Shown: positions 1 to 10,528, numbered from the stretch's first letter. The stretch is DNA of 62,603 nucleotides from Prolixibacteraceae bacterium (GCA_030602265.1 JAUWAB010000018.1:1-62603); one strand, 5' to 3'. A program made the numbers and translations. Notes: a model not told the origin generated them from the sequence alone.

Positions 1-10
1 CTATGTGTCG

Positions 11-62
11 AACTGTTGACAACGAGAATAACTCTGCGAGTTATTGCCCGTTGTCAACAGTT
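11..62. repeat. Long imperfect hairpin (inverted repeat)
   Basis: Fourteen bases, AACTGTTGACAACG (11-24), are perfectly repeated in inverse at 49-62. Inside them a second perfect 8-bp pair (27-34 with 38-45) closes a 3-base loop, with only a small AG/GCC internal bulge between the two stems. The result is one near-continuous 22-bp hairpin downstream of rlmI. It has no clear terminal T-run, so it is not a textbook terminator. It could be a REP-like or MITE-like element; copy number elsewhere is unknown. Confidence 0.8.
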
Positions 63-137
63 TATCATCATTATCAGAACTAAGAATGGAGAATAAAAAT
101 AAAAGTAAAAACTAGTCAACATTTTTTAGGCATTGTC

Positions 138-177
138 TTACCGTTTACCGATTACCGTTTACCGATTACCGTTTACC
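138..177. repeat. 14-bp tandem repeat, about 2.9 copies
   Basis: The unit TTACCGTTTACCGA starts at 138, 152 and 166, and the third copy is cut short. Each unit is itself built from a TTACCG/TTTACC half-repeat. There are no spacers, so it is not CRISPR-like. It lies in the non-coding gap downstream of rlmI. Confidence 0.85.
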
Positions 178-207
178 TTTTACTAATTACCTTCTACCGA
201 ACAGGGT

Positions 208-274
208 AACCACACAGGGTTACCCCTACACTATTCAACGAAACCACACAGGGTTGCCCCTGCGCTATTCAACG
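208..274. repeat. Two 33-bp direct copies (34-bp period) reaching into the end of rlmI
   Basis: Copies at 208-240 and 242-274 match at 30 of 33 positions; the three differences are all A to G. Each holds the core CACACAGGGTT and ends with CTATTCAACG. The second copy contains the stop codon and last residues of rlmI (stop at 265-267), so the first looks like a duplicated gene end. An inverted pair GGGTAACC/GGTTACCC (204-223) gives the first copy hairpin potential. Confidence 0.75.
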
Positions 275-1458
275 TACAACACCAGACCTTTCAGGTATTC
301 CCCTTCAGGATGGTAAATATTCACCGGATGATCCGACGGCTGTGATAGCTGGTATAGAATCCTCACATTTCTGCCCGAAATGGCCGCTGCTGAAAACACG
401 GCTTCCCTGAATTTTTCCCTGGAAACTATCTGTGAACAGGAAAAGGTAAACAGGAGTCCTCCCGGGCGAATTTGTTCAAAAGCCCTGGAGTTTAAACGTT
501 TATATCCCAGGAGCGCCTGCTTCAGGGCATCCCTGTGCTTGGCGAAGGCCGGCGGATCCAAAATAATCAGATCGTATTGGTCTTTGATATCTTTCAGGTA
601 AGTGAAGGCATCGGTCGCAAAGGCTTCGTGCCTGGGATCCTCCGGGAAATTGAGCTCCACGTTCTGATTGGTCAGTTCTATGGCTTTGACTGAAGAGTCA
701 ACAGAGTGCACCAGTCGGGCGCCGCCCTTCATCGCGGCAAAACTGAATCCCCCGGTATAACAGAACATGTTCAGCACGTCCCTTCCGGCAGATAACTTCA
801 AAACCAGGCTGCGGTTTTCACGTTGGTCAATAAAAAAGCCGGTTTTCTGTCCTTCCTCCCAATCTACCCTGAACCGAAGTCCGTATTCCATCACCTCATG
901 GCCTGCAATGGCCTGCCCCCACAGATATCCATCTTCCGGCGTCAATCCGGCCTTGAACGGAACGGTTTTGGCACTTTTATCGTAAATGGCCGTCAATGAA
1001 CTGCCTAAAACATTCTTAATGGCTTCGGCAATGTCCCGTCTCTGCAGGAATACTCCCACAGAGTGCGCCTGCATAACCACCACACCGTTGTAATAATCTG
1101 CAATCAGCCCGGGTATACCGTCACCTTCTCCATGTACCAGGCGGTAAACGTTGGTTTCGTGATCAGAAACAAGGCCTGAGGATTTCCTCACCTCCCAGGC
1201 GTTTCTTATTTTCCTTTCCCAGAAAGGAAGGTCGATGGCTTCATCGCTGAATGTCAGGATCCTGACCGCAATCGATCCGATCTGGTAATGGCCGGTACCC
1301 AGAAACTCTCCGGCGGCCGTGCGCACCGTAACCAGGTCTCCCTCGTTGAGTCCCGAAGGAACAAATTTCAGTGCCCCGGAGAACACCCAGGGATGAAACC
1401 GGTTCAGCGACTGCTCTTTGCCGGGTTTTAAAAAGATGTCTTTATACGGGTTGCTCAT
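265..1458 (-). CDS. rlmI: Class I SAM-dependent rRNA large-subunit methyltransferase, RlmI/RlmK type
   Basis: Predicted 23S rRNA 5-methylcytosine methyltransferase. The 397-residue length fits RlmI (YccW). The N-terminus is a PUA-like RNA-binding domain (about residues 5-80, with HPWVFSGAL near the start). The rest is a Rossmann methyltransferase domain with DVLNMFCYTGGFSF as the SAM-binding motif and LDPPAF as the catalytic/target-base motif. A conserved SCSQ segment follows near the C-terminus. The start overlaps the stop of the upstream exonuclease gene in an ATGA arrangement, so the two are probably translationally coupled. The last codons lie in a short direct repeat. Assignment to RlmI rather than a paralogous family member is by overall architecture. 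Confidence 0.85.
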   Translation of the reverse strand: MSNPYKDIFLKPGKEQSLNRFHPWVFSGALKFVPSGLNEGDLVTVRTAAGEFLGTGHYQIGSIAVRILTFSDEAIDLPFWERKIRNAWEVRKSSGLVSDHETNVYRLVHGEGDGIPGLIADYYNGVVVMQAHSVGVFLQRRDIAEAIKNVLGSSLTAIYDKSAKTVPFKAGLTPEDGYLWGQAIAGHEVMEYGLRFRVDWEEGQKTGFFIDQRENRSLVLKLSAGRDVLNMFCYTGGFSFAAMKGGARLVHSVDSSVKAIELTNQNVELNFPEDPRHEAFATDAFTYLKDIKDQYDLIILDPPAFAKHRDALKQALLGYKRLNSRAFEQIRPGGLLFTFSCSQIVSREKFREAVFSAAAISGRNVRILYQLSQPSDHPVNIYHPEGEYLKGLVLYVE

Positions 1459-2033
1459 AATTCCGGACCAATAAGTTTTTGATAGATTTTGAGGGATACA
1501 TAGGCATCGGTTGCGGCGTATATCATTTGCTGGTCCGTTAATTCCTCTGCTTCCCAGTTGGAGAGCTGCTGGGACTTAGATATTCTGAAACCACAGACAA
1601 TCGCACACAGTTTTTTAAGGCCGATATTCTGAATCCCTGCATCCTGTGCGTGATTCTGCAGTTCGACAAATCCGGCAGGCCTGAAGGGTGCCAGTTTCTG
1701 AAGCCCTTTGATGTCATCGCGAATGGCGACTCCTGCTTTTAGGATTGCGTGATTGCTGAAGATCTGCCGGAGTTCATCCGGAATACCGATTTTCTGGGTC
1801 CTGAACAGGAAGGCCCTTTCATCGGTTGCCAGCTGCAACAGGGCTACCTTATGGATCTGACCTTTCTGAAAAGAAGGCTTTGTCTCTGTGTCGAATCCCA
1901 AAACCCTGAACTGGCTGAGATATTTCACCGCCACCCTTACCATTTGCATCGTCTCCACCAGTACAATATCCCCGTCGAATGATTTTAAGGGTAATTCTAC
2001 CAGCTCTTCAACACTTATACTCTCTTTGAACAT
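1455..2033 (-). CDS. 3'-5' exonuclease, DEDDy (RNase D-like) family
   Basis: A single-domain 192-residue exonuclease. FDTETKPSF (about residue 46) is the first DEDD motif, and YAATDAYVSLKIY near the C-terminus carries the DEDDy tyrosine and last aspartate. It lacks the HRDC domains of full RNase D, so it resembles the stand-alone domain proteins common in Bacteroidota. Substrate (RNA or DNA) cannot be told from the sequence. It sits between a DUF5063 gene (9 bp upstream) and rlmI (4-bp overlap). That context favours RNA processing, but only by association. Confidence 0.8.
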   Translation of the reverse strand: MFKESISVEELVELPLKSFDGDIVLVETMQMVRVAVKYLSQFRVLGFDTETKPSFQKGQIHKVALLQLATDERAFLFRTQKIGIPDELRQIFSNHAILKAGVAIRDDIKGLQKLAPFRPAGFVELQNHAQDAGIQNIGLKKLCAIVCGFRISKSQQLSNWEAEELTDQQMIYAATDAYVSLKIYQKLIGPEL

Positions 2034-2042
2034 ACGATATAA

Positions 2043-2657
2043 TTATTCAGAATCATGACTGAAGAAGCGGTCGACCCATTTGGAAGGTCCGGCATCTTCG
2101 TCATCTGGTTTGTAGTTGGACAGGTCGGGGCTGCTCCAGTCGATATCCGAAAATACCAGCAGATGCAATGCCCTTAAGACATTCACCAGCCGCTGGCCCC
2201 AGAATTCCCTGAAATGCAGGGTGCATTCCACAATGGCATCGTGCATTACCTCCTCATTGCCAAAATTGTAGGAGGAAACAAACTCCTTAACATCCTGGTA
2301 GATGTCGAGGATGTGCTCTGAAATACTGGCAGTTACATTTTCACTGCCAAACTGAAGATCCGGATCGATCACCTCATGGTAAAGATCATGTTCGCCCAGT
2401 TTCTGGAGCCATTTCTGCTGAAGTACGTTGTAATCCAGTTCAGAGACATATTTTTCAAGTTCTTCATCCAGGATGCTCTCCGTTTCAGGCAACAGCGAGG
2501 CCTTGAAATAGAGCAGCGGAAGCAGCTTCCTGGTAATGTCGAGCAATTGCGGGGTCTGGTAGCGGGCACTGTTTTCAACAAGTTCACAGAACTCATTGGC
2601 AACCGCCACAAATTCAACCACATTCTTTGAGTAAATTAATTCATTAGGCCCGTTCAT
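2043..2657 (-). CDS. DUF5063 domain-containing protein
   Basis: A 204-residue acidic, mostly helical protein without signal peptide or membrane segment. The pattern fits the uncharacterised DUF5063 family, often found beside an exonuclease gene in Bacteroidota; this is recognised by overall resemblance only. No catalytic motif is visible. It is the first gene of a minus-strand operon with the exonuclease and rlmI, and a -7-like element lies at 2680-2687 just upstream. Function unknown. Confidence 0.65.
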   Translation of the reverse strand: MNGPNELIYSKNVVEFVAVANEFCELVENSARYQTPQLLDITRKLLPLLYFKASLLPETESILDEELEKYVSELDYNVLQQKWLQKLGEHDLYHEVIDPDLQFGSENVTASISEHILDIYQDVKEFVSSYNFGNEEVMHDAIVECTLHFREFWGQRLVNVLRALHLLVFSDIDWSSPDLSNYKPDDEDAGPSKWVDRFFSHDSE

Positions 2658-2679
2658 ATATTTTTGATCAAATGCTGCA

Positions 2680-2687
2680 CAAAAATA
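2680..2687 (-). promoter_or_regulatory. Putative -7 element for the DUF5063-exonuclease-rlmI operon
   Basis: The minus strand reads TATTTTTG, an exact match to the Bacteroidota -7 consensus TAnnTTTG, 22 bp upstream of the DUF5063 start and just before the recQ stop. No good -33 TTTG is seen at the usual spacing. The call rests on the -7 match and position. Confidence 0.4.
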
Positions 2688-2702
2688 ACAAATTAGCTTG
2701 CT

Positions 2703-4610
2703 TTACCTGTTTTTCCATTCCAGAAGATTATCAATTCGGGTAACAATCGTATCGTTATCTATCAGCCAGCGCAATACCAACCTGAATTTTTCCTCCTCAT
2801 TTCCGGCAGGGAAAAGGATTTCCTCCGCCCTTTTCGGGGTATTCAGGGCTTCCCTGATTTTTCCGGAGATGATGTCAAATTCAAATTTGCTCATTCCCAG
2901 CTGGTTCTTTGAAAGACAGACATCACACATTCCACATCGTTCTGCTTTGTTTTCCCCGAAATAGGAGAGGAGCATCTGTGACCGGCATTCCGAAGTCGTT
3001 GAGGCGTAATGAATCACTGCATCTATCCGTTCTTTAAAATCCCGCTTTCTGTGGTCATAATTTTCTTTGGTGAAGAACAGCCTGCTGCTTTCGACCCGCT
3101 CCCTGGTAAACAGGATGTAGGGAGTACGTTTTTGCGGAATGTAGTCGATGATTTTATGGGACCGCAAGGTTTTCAGATAAGTGATAATTACCTCCTTCCC
3201 GGCAGCGGCCCTTTTGGCGAGCAGCTCCTCATCCACGGGAACATATCCGGTAAAGAGTCCGGTATATGAGCGTAACAAAAGTTTGATAAAATTGTCGAAC
3301 GATTCGTTGGCTACCTGAAACTTATAAAGTTCGTCACGGTTTACGGTAAAATAAACTCTTGACGGGGTTTCCACCTCTTCGGTGAATTCTATATAGCCCT
3401 GTCTCTGAAGAAGTTTCAGGCTGTGAAATGCCGGGGCGAGCTGCAGTTTGAAGGTTTCGGTAAAGACTGAAAGGGGAAAATCGAAGATCTGGCCCTTTCC
3501 GAAACCTACCGCTACCTGAAGGAAGTTGCACAAAGCGTCATAGACTTTCCTGATATGCGGTATTTCAGGGAATGTAATTGACAATTGTTTCTTTAACTTC
3601 AGTTTGTCTGCGTTGTTGTATAGCAAAACCGCCACCGCCTTCTTCCCGTCGCGTCCTGCCCTTCCCGCTTCCTGGAAATAAGCTTCCAGTGAGTCTGCCG
3701 GGTCGATATGGATTACAAACCGTACATCCGGTTTGTCGATTCCCATGCCAAAGGCGTTGGTTGCCACGATAACCCTGGTTTTGTCGCTTTTCCAGTCATC
3801 CTGTTTCTTGCTCCGGATGTCGGCATTCAGTCCGGCATGATAATAGTCGGCCGATATCCCGTTCTTTCTCAGCAGGTCACTGATTTCCCGGGTCGCCCTT
3901 CTGTTCCTCACATATACCACGCCTGTTCCTTTTGCTTTCTGTATGGTCCTGACCAGGTAGCCGGTCTTGTCTTCCTTTTGCCTGACCATATACGCCAGAT
4001 TGGATCGTGAAAAGGACATACTCAGCACGTTCTTTTCAGAAAATTTCAGCTTTTCCTGTATATCGTCGACGACACGCGGGGTAGCTGTGGCGGTAAGGGC
4101 CAAAACCGGCACCCCCGGGAACAACGGCCTGATATCGGCAATTCTAAGGTAACTCGGCCTGAAATCATAACCCCATTGTGAGATGCAATGGGCTTCGTCA
4201 ACCGTAATCAGGTTGATTTTCATGGCGTTCAGGTTCTCAATGAACCTTTCGGAGGCAAGTCTTTCCGGTGAAACGTAGAGGAATTTGTAATCGCCCCATT
4301 TGGCGTTATCGAGGGCTATCCTGATCTCCGAGGGGCTCATGCCGCTGTGAAGGCTGATGGCTTTGATCCCCCGGTTCTTCAGGTTTTCTACCTGGTCTTT
4401 CATAAGGGCAATAAGCGGCGTGACGACCAGGCAGATCCCCTCCTGCGAGAGTCCGTAAACCTGAAAAATAACCGATTTGCCACCACCTGTGGGCAAGAGG
4501 CCGAGGGTATCCTGCTTCCGCGCAACGGATTCAATGATCTCCAGCTGCATGGTCCTGAATCCGGAGTACCCCCAGTATTGCTGTAATATTTTCGTAAAAT
4601 CGCTGCCCAT
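2703..4610 (-). CDS. recQ: RecQ-family ATP-dependent DNA helicase
   Basis: Predicted 3'-5' superfamily 2 DNA helicase for recombination and repair. It shows Walker A (PTGGGKSVIF), the DEAH box (VDEAHCISQWGYDFRPSY) and motif VI (QEAGRAGRDG). I start at ATG 4610 (MGSDFTK, 635 residues), where homology begins; an in-frame ATG at 4670 lies upstream of a probable -7 element at 4650-4657. The zinc cysteines (C542, C559, C562, C565) sit about 160 residues later than in E. coli RecQ, after a region that looks helical, with about 70 residues behind them. This fits a Bacteroidota RecQ variant rather than the classical helicase-zinc-winged helix-HRDC order. No clear HRDC domain is visible. Confidence 0.88.
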   Translation of the reverse strand: MGSDFTKILQQYWGYSGFRTMQLEIIESVARKQDTLGLLPTGGGKSVIFQVYGLSQEGICLVVTPLIALMKDQVENLKNRGIKAISLHSGMSPSEIRIALDNAKWGDYKFLYVSPERLASERFIENLNAMKINLITVDEAHCISQWGYDFRPSYLRIADIRPLFPGVPVLALTATATPRVVDDIQEKLKFSEKNVLSMSFSRSNLAYMVRQKEDKTGYLVRTIQKAKGTGVVYVRNRRATREISDLLRKNGISADYYHAGLNADIRSKKQDDWKSDKTRVIVATNAFGMGIDKPDVRFVIHIDPADSLEAYFQEAGRAGRDGKKAVAVLLYNNADKLKLKKQLSITFPEIPHIRKVYDALCNFLQVAVGFGKGQIFDFPLSVFTETFKLQLAPAFHSLKLLQRQGYIEFTEEVETPSRVYFTVNRDELYKFQVANESFDNFIKLLLRSYTGLFTGYVPVDEELLAKRAAAGKEVIITYLKTLRSHKIIDYIPQKRTPYILFTRERVESSRLFFTKENYDHRKRDFKERIDAVIHYASTTSECRSQMLLSYFGENKAERCGMCDVCLSKNQLGMSKFEFDIISGKIREALNTPKRAEEILFPAGNEEEKFRLVLRWLIDNDTIVTRIDNLLEWKNR

Positions 4611-4649
4611 TTTGCCTTTTAAACGGTTTCTGCCGGTTGCGACGGAATA

Positions 4650-4657
4650 CAAATTTA
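4650..4657 (-). promoter_or_regulatory. Putative -7 element for recQ
   Basis: The minus strand reads TAAATTTG, an exact TAnnTTTG match about 40 bp upstream of ATG 4610. Transcription from it would begin downstream of the alternative ATG at 4670, which supports the shorter recQ start. The -33 region is poor. Confidence 0.42.
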
Positions 4658-4764
4658 TGAAAATGTGCATGTAAACCTCTTCCGGAGGAATTCCGCTTTA
4701 ACAATTTTTAATCGGTAAACCCTCGCGGAATCAAAATAAATTCAGTGAAGTACGCTAAAATTTG

Positions 4765-4772
4765 TAGTTTTG
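4765..4772 (+). promoter_or_regulatory. Putative -7 element for guaB
   Basis: TAGTTTTG matches TAnnTTTG exactly, 28 bp upstream of the guaB ATG. The predicted transcript would have a leader of roughly 20 bases. The -33 position holds no clear TTTG. No purine riboswitch-like structure fits in the short leader. Confidence 0.42.
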
Positions 4773-4797
4773 CGCATTGTTGAAATTAAAATTGTGA

Positions 4798-6279
<1,482 letters not shown>

Positions 6280-6371
6280 TCCTGAGTGAGGGTACTGCAA
6301 TACTTCCGGGTTTTTCCCCGTTTACCATGGGTTGAAAATTGTTTATCTGATCAGGTTAATTCTTGTTTGTA

Positions 6372-8312
6372 ATGAAGAGACTATTTTATTCAATATTGTT
6401 GGTTGCCTTTACCGTTTTTTCTGTTCATGCACAGAAAAAGCAGGATATCGTGGTCACCATTGGCAATGAAACGGTATCTGCCGAAGAATTCAGGACAATT
6501 TACGAACGGAACAACGGAAACATAACAGACCCCGCAGAGCGTAAAACGCCAGGCGAATACCTCGACCTGTTTATAAATTTCAAGCTGAAGGTACTGGAAG
6601 CCAAAGCAATGGGAATGGACACCCTAACCTCCTTCAGGGAAGAACTGGCTGGTTACCGTGCCGAACTTGCCGCGCCATACCTGACCGATATCAGCTATAA
6701 CGAAAAACTGCTCGATGAAACCTATCGCCGGTTAACCCTTGAGGTGAATGCCAGTCACCTGCTGGTTACTGTCCCGCAGAATGCTGCTCCTGAAGATACC
6801 ATGAAAGCCTGGAACAGGATTCTGGAGATCAGGAATGAAATTCTCAACGGACTGGATTTCAACGATGCAGCCTTCAAATATTCCGAAGACCCTTCCGCCC
6901 GGCAGAATATGGGAAGCCTGGGCTGGTTTACCGTGTTCCAGATGGTTACGCCTTTCGAAGATGCAGCCTATTCAACGCCCGAAGGTGAGGTCTCCCTGCC
7001 GGTGCGCACCCGTTTCGGATACCATCTTCTGAAGGTCAACGGACAACGCAGGGCTATGGGAGAGATCAAGGTCGCGCATATCATGAAAATGTTTCCGCCT
7101 GAAATGACCCCTGAAACCAGGGAGAGACTGAAAAAATCCATCGACAGCGTATATGTACAGGCTAAAAAAGGTGTTGAATTTGCTTCATTGGCCAGGGTGC
7201 ATTCCGATGATCAGCGGAGTGCGGCCAATGGGGGTGAACTGCCTTATTTTGCGCGTAGCCGTATGATCCCCGAATTTTCTGATCCGACGTTCGCACTCGA
7301 AAAGGATGGCGATTTCACGGCACCCATTGAAACCGATTATGGATTTCATATTATTAAACGGATCGATTTGCAACCGGTTCCGGAATTTGAGAAGGTAAAA
7401 CGCGAATTGGAGGATCGTATCCGCAGGGATCCTGAACGCAGTACCCAAAGCAGGGAAATATTTCTGTCCAGACTGAAAGATCAGTACAGATTCAGTAGAA
7501 ACCAGGAGACAGTTGATAAGCAATCAGGTAAACTCACAGGCTGGTTTACCGATGGTGTGCTTTCCATTCCTGATGGCCATACCGGCAATGAAGTACTCTT
7601 TGTCCTGGATGGAAAGGAATTTACTGCCGGCGACTGGTTCGGATACCTGAAATCTGCCCGGATTAATGAGAACGGCGACCCTGCCGCGACCATCCGAAGC
7701 CAGTATGATGCCTGGGAGGAGTATGCCATCCTGAAATATGAAGACAGCAGGCTGGAAAGCAAACATCCTGAATTCAGGTCACTGGTAAGGGAATATCACG
7801 ACGGATTACTGCTGTTTGCCGTTTCAGAAAAAGAAATCTGGAAGAAGGCTTCAGAGGATACTACCGGACTTCTGGCTTTTTATGATATCAACAGGGATAA
7901 ATATAGATGGGGCGAACGCTTCAGGGGAATGATCGTGAGGTGTGAAACTCCCGAACTCAAGGAGGAGATCGAAGACAAACTGGATCAGGAGATTCCTCTT
8001 GAAGAGATCCTGGATATGATATCGGTTGATGAAAACCTGGTCTCTGTTCAGGAAGGCGCGTGGAGTAAAGGGGAAAATCCTGTAATCGACTTTTATGCAT
8101 GGAATGGTCCGCAACCTCAAGGCTGGGACAGCGCAAGGGGATTTGTAAAAGGACAGCTCACAGGACCCGAGCCCAAATTACTTGAAGAGGCCAGGGGATA
8201 CCATATCAGTGATTATCAGCAGTTTTTGGAGGATAACTGGATTAAGGAGCTCAGAGCGAAATATCCGGTCAAAATCAACAAAAAAGTACTGAAAAAAATA
8301 GGGAATGGATAA
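6372..8312 (+). CDS. Periplasmic parvulin-type peptidyl-prolyl isomerase with tandem PpiC domains
   Basis: Predicted periplasmic chaperone/isomerase of 646 residues. It has a cleavable signal peptide (MKRLFYSILLVAFTVFSVHAQ) and an N-terminal helical SurA_N-like part. Two parvulin domains follow at about 115-225 and 230-340; VNASHLLV and IKVAHIMKM mark their first strands and FGYHLLKV and YGFHIIKR their last. A long C-terminal region has no motif I recognise. ATG 6372 is chosen over TTG 6363 because the signal peptide begins there. It overlaps the next gene by 8 bp and opens a five-gene co-directional cluster with two more folding factors, a MoxR ATPase and an OstA-like protein, so outer-membrane protein folding is the likely role. 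Confidence 0.85.
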   Translation: MKRLFYSILLVAFTVFSVHAQKKQDIVVTIGNETVSAEEFRTIYERNNGNITDPAERKTPGEYLDLFINFKLKVLEAKAMGMDTLTSFREELAGYRAELAAPYLTDISYNEKLLDETYRRLTLEVNASHLLVTVPQNAAPEDTMKAWNRILEIRNEILNGLDFNDAAFKYSEDPSARQNMGSLGWFTVFQMVTPFEDAAYSTPEGEVSLPVRTRFGYHLLKVNGQRRAMGEIKVAHIMKMFPPEMTPETRERLKKSIDSVYVQAKKGVEFASLARVHSDDQRSAANGGELPYFARSRMIPEFSDPTFALEKDGDFTAPIETDYGFHIIKRIDLQPVPEFEKVKRELEDRIRRDPERSTQSREIFLSRLKDQYRFSRNQETVDKQSGKLTGWFTDGVLSIPDGHTGNEVLFVLDGKEFTAGDWFGYLKSARINENGDPAATIRSQYDAWEEYAILKYEDSRLESKHPEFRSLVREYHDGLLLFAVSEKEIWKKASEDTTGLLAFYDINRDKYRWGERFRGMIVRCETPELKEEIEDKLDQEIPLEEILDMISVDENLVSVQEGAWSKGENPVIDFYAWNGPQPQGWDSARGFVKGQLTGPEPKLLEEARGYHISDYQQFLEDNWIKELRAKYPVKINKKVLKKIGNG

Positions 8313-9180
8313 AAACCTAAAGGTATATATCATGGTGATCACCCTGTTGGTTGCTGCTTCCTGTAATATCGGTTTCGACAGGGACAAGATACCATTGGCC
8401 AAAGTCGGGGATAAAACGCTTTATCTCGATGACCTTCGCTCTGTGCTGCCTTCCGGTTTGTCGTATGACGACAGTATTATGATGGCAGAGGATTATATCA
8501 AAAAATGGGTCATGAACGAGCTTCTGGTAAAAAAGGCTGAGGAGAATCTCTCGCCTTCGCAGAAGGATATGGCCAAGGAACTGATGGAATACCGTAATTC
8601 GATGCTGACTTACCGTTACAAAATGGAGCTGATGTTCCAGAAACTGGATACCCTCGTCGATGAACGGGAAATGAAATCCTACTACGATCAGAACAAGGAT
8701 AATTTTATTTTGGGCAGGGATATTGTCAAGGCAATTTTCATTAAAATACCGGCAGAAGTCAGCAGACCGGAACAGGTGAAGGTTTTCTGTGAGCAGGTTT
8801 CAGACGACAGTATCCGTGAACTGCAGGAGTTTTGCCTGAAATTTGCCATAACGTATGATATTTTTATCGATAATTGGGTCGAATTTGAACGAATTGCACA
8901 AAATTTGCCGGAGCAACTTTCCGATCCGGAGAAGGCACTCAGGCGTAACAACATTCTGGAATTCAGGGACAGTGAGTTCTATTATGTACTGTGTGTGAAC
9001 GATTACAGGCTGGCGGGAAATATTGCCCCCATTGAATATGTGGAGGGCAACATCAGGAACCTGGTCATTAACAGAAGAAGAATTGATTTTTTAAAGAAAA
9101 TAGAAGATGACGTTTATTTGGAAGGAATCAGAAACAATAAATTTAAACTGTACAGTTATGAACCCGAAGCGAACGATTAA
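8305..9180 (+). CDS. SurA/PpiC-like periplasmic lipoprotein
   Basis: A 291-residue predicted lipoprotein: the N-terminal membrane segment ends in LLVAASC, a lipobox. The sequence after it (LAKVGDKTLYLDDLRSVLP) resembles the entry to SurA_N domains. The isomerase part is weak: IVKAIFIKIPAE could be the first parvulin strand, but the conserved FGFH/GYH strand is not obvious, so catalysis may be lost. It lies between two clear parvulin genes and overlaps both (8 bp and 23 bp). I infer a chaperone partner role on the inner face of the outer membrane or the periplasmic face of the inner membrane. Confidence 0.65.
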   Translation: MDKNLKVYIMVITLLVAASCNIGFDRDKIPLAKVGDKTLYLDDLRSVLPSGLSYDDSIMMAEDYIKKWVMNELLVKKAEENLSPSQKDMAKELMEYRNSMLTYRYKMELMFQKLDTLVDEREMKSYYDQNKDNFILGRDIVKAIFIKIPAEVSRPEQVKVFCEQVSDDSIRELQEFCLKFAITYDIFIDNWVEFERIAQNLPEQLSDPEKALRRNNILEFRDSEFYYVLCVNDYRLAGNIAPIEYVEGNIRNLVINRRRIDFLKKIEDDVYLEGIRNNKFKLYSYEPEAND

Positions 9181-10528
9181 AAGTATACTTGCCTCCGCAT
9201 TGCTTCTTATACTGTTGTTGCCGGCATACCGGGCAAATGCCCAGGATAAGGTCGTGGATCAGATCATTGCGGTTGTGGGAAATAATATCATCCTCAAATC
9301 TGAAGTTGAGGAGATGTTTATTCAGCAACAGGCACAGGGAATTACCAGTCTGGGTGATATGAAGTGTGAAATCCTGGAGGATTTTCTGGTCGATAAACTC
9401 CTTATTGCTGAGGCATTGCTGGATACCAATATTGTGGTGACCGATAATCAGATCAACCAGCAGATGGACAACCGGTTGCAGCAGTATGTTGCCCATTTTG
9501 GATCGGAGAAAGAGGTCGAAAACTTTTTCAAGAAAAGTATTCCGGAAATAAAGGCCGAGTTGAGGGATGTAATGCGCAACATGCTGCTGAGTAACCAGAT
9601 GAAAAGCAAGATTGTCGAGAATGTTACGGTAACGCCTTCGGAAGTGCGCTTTTTCTACCGCAATCTTTCCGAGGATGAAATTCCGTTTATTCCTCCGCAG
9701 TATGAATATCAGCAGATCACGCTGATTCCTGAAATCGAGCTCGAAGAGGAAAACCGGGTAAAGGCTCAGCTGAGGGATTTAAAACGGCGGGTAGAAGAGG
9801 ATGGCTCCAGTTTTGCCACCCTGGCGGTAATGTATTCTGAAGCGCCGGAATCAAGGTTTGGCGGGGAGATTGGTTACCTTGGACGTGCCCAGCTCGATCC
9901 AGCCTATGCAGCAGCGGCTTTCAACCTTCGCGATAACCGGGTTTCCAATGTGGTGAAAAGTGAGTTTGGATTTCATATAATTCAGCTGATAGACAGGAAA
10001 GGGGAGAGGATCAACACCCGGCATATTCTTATGAGGCCGAAGGTAGCACCCGAAGCCCTTGAACTTGCGAAAAACCGGCTCGACAGCCTTGCCAATATCA
10101 TCAGAAAAAATGATCTGACCTTCGAAAACGCTGCTATGTTGTTCTCACAGGATAAAACCACCCGAAACAACGGCGGGCTGGCGATTAATCCACAAACCCT
10201 TTCGTCGAAATTCAGCGCCGAAGAGCTCGATCCTGATATCAGTAAAATTATAACCTCTTTGAAAATCAACGAGATTTCTGATCCGTTCCAGACCATTGAT
10301 CCCACAACCCGGCAGACGGTCTACAAGGTAATCCGGCTGGTGAGTAAAACCAATGGCCATAAAGCTAATCTGCAAAGCGATTATCAGCATCTGGCTGAAC
10401 TTTATCTGGATAAGAAAAGAAAAGATGTACTTGAAAAATGGATATCAACGCAGCAAGCCAGGACCTATATCCGGATCGACAATACCTATGCAAACTGTAA
10501 CTACCAGTTTGAAAACTGGATTAAGTAA
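9158..10528 (+). CDS. SurA-like periplasmic chaperone/peptidyl-prolyl isomerase
   Basis: Predicted to escort unfolded outer-membrane proteins. The start is ATG 9158 (456 residues), which gives a clear signal peptide ending in ANAQ; an upstream in-frame start would place coding sequence before it. After the signal come DQIIAVVGNNIILKSEVEE, the hallmark entry of the SurA_N domain, then two parvulin domains (about 175-275 and 280-385) with FGFHIIQL and TRHILMRP as landmarks. E. coli SurA is 428 residues, so the length fits. The gene begins inside the end of the upstream lipoprotein gene and is followed 20 bp later by the MoxR gene. Confidence 0.88.
   Translation: MNPKRTIKSILASALLLILLLPAYRANAQDKVVDQIIAVVGNNIILKSEVEEMFIQQQAQGITSLGDMKCEILEDFLVDKLLIAEALLDTNIVVTDNQINQQMDNRLQQYVAHFGSEKEVENFFKKSIPEIKAELRDVMRNMLLSNQMKSKIVENVTVTPSEVRFFYRNLSEDEIPFIPPQYEYQQITLIPEIELEEENRVKAQLRDLKRRVEEDGSSFATLAVMYSEAPESRFGGEIGYLGRAQLDPAYAAAAFNLRDNRVSNVVKSEFGFHIIQLIDRKGERINTRHILMRPKVAPEALELAKNRLDSLANIIRKNDLTFENAAMLFSQDKTTRNNGGLAINPQTLSSKFSAEELDPDISKIITSLKINEISDPFQTIDPTTRQTVYKVIRLVSKTNGHKANLQSDYQHLAELYLDKKRKDVLEKWISTQQARTYIRIDNTYANCNYQFENWIK

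Noticed and set aside
138-177. CRISPR-like array in the repeat region
   Set aside because: The 14-bp units are contiguous with no spacers, and no cas genes are in the window.
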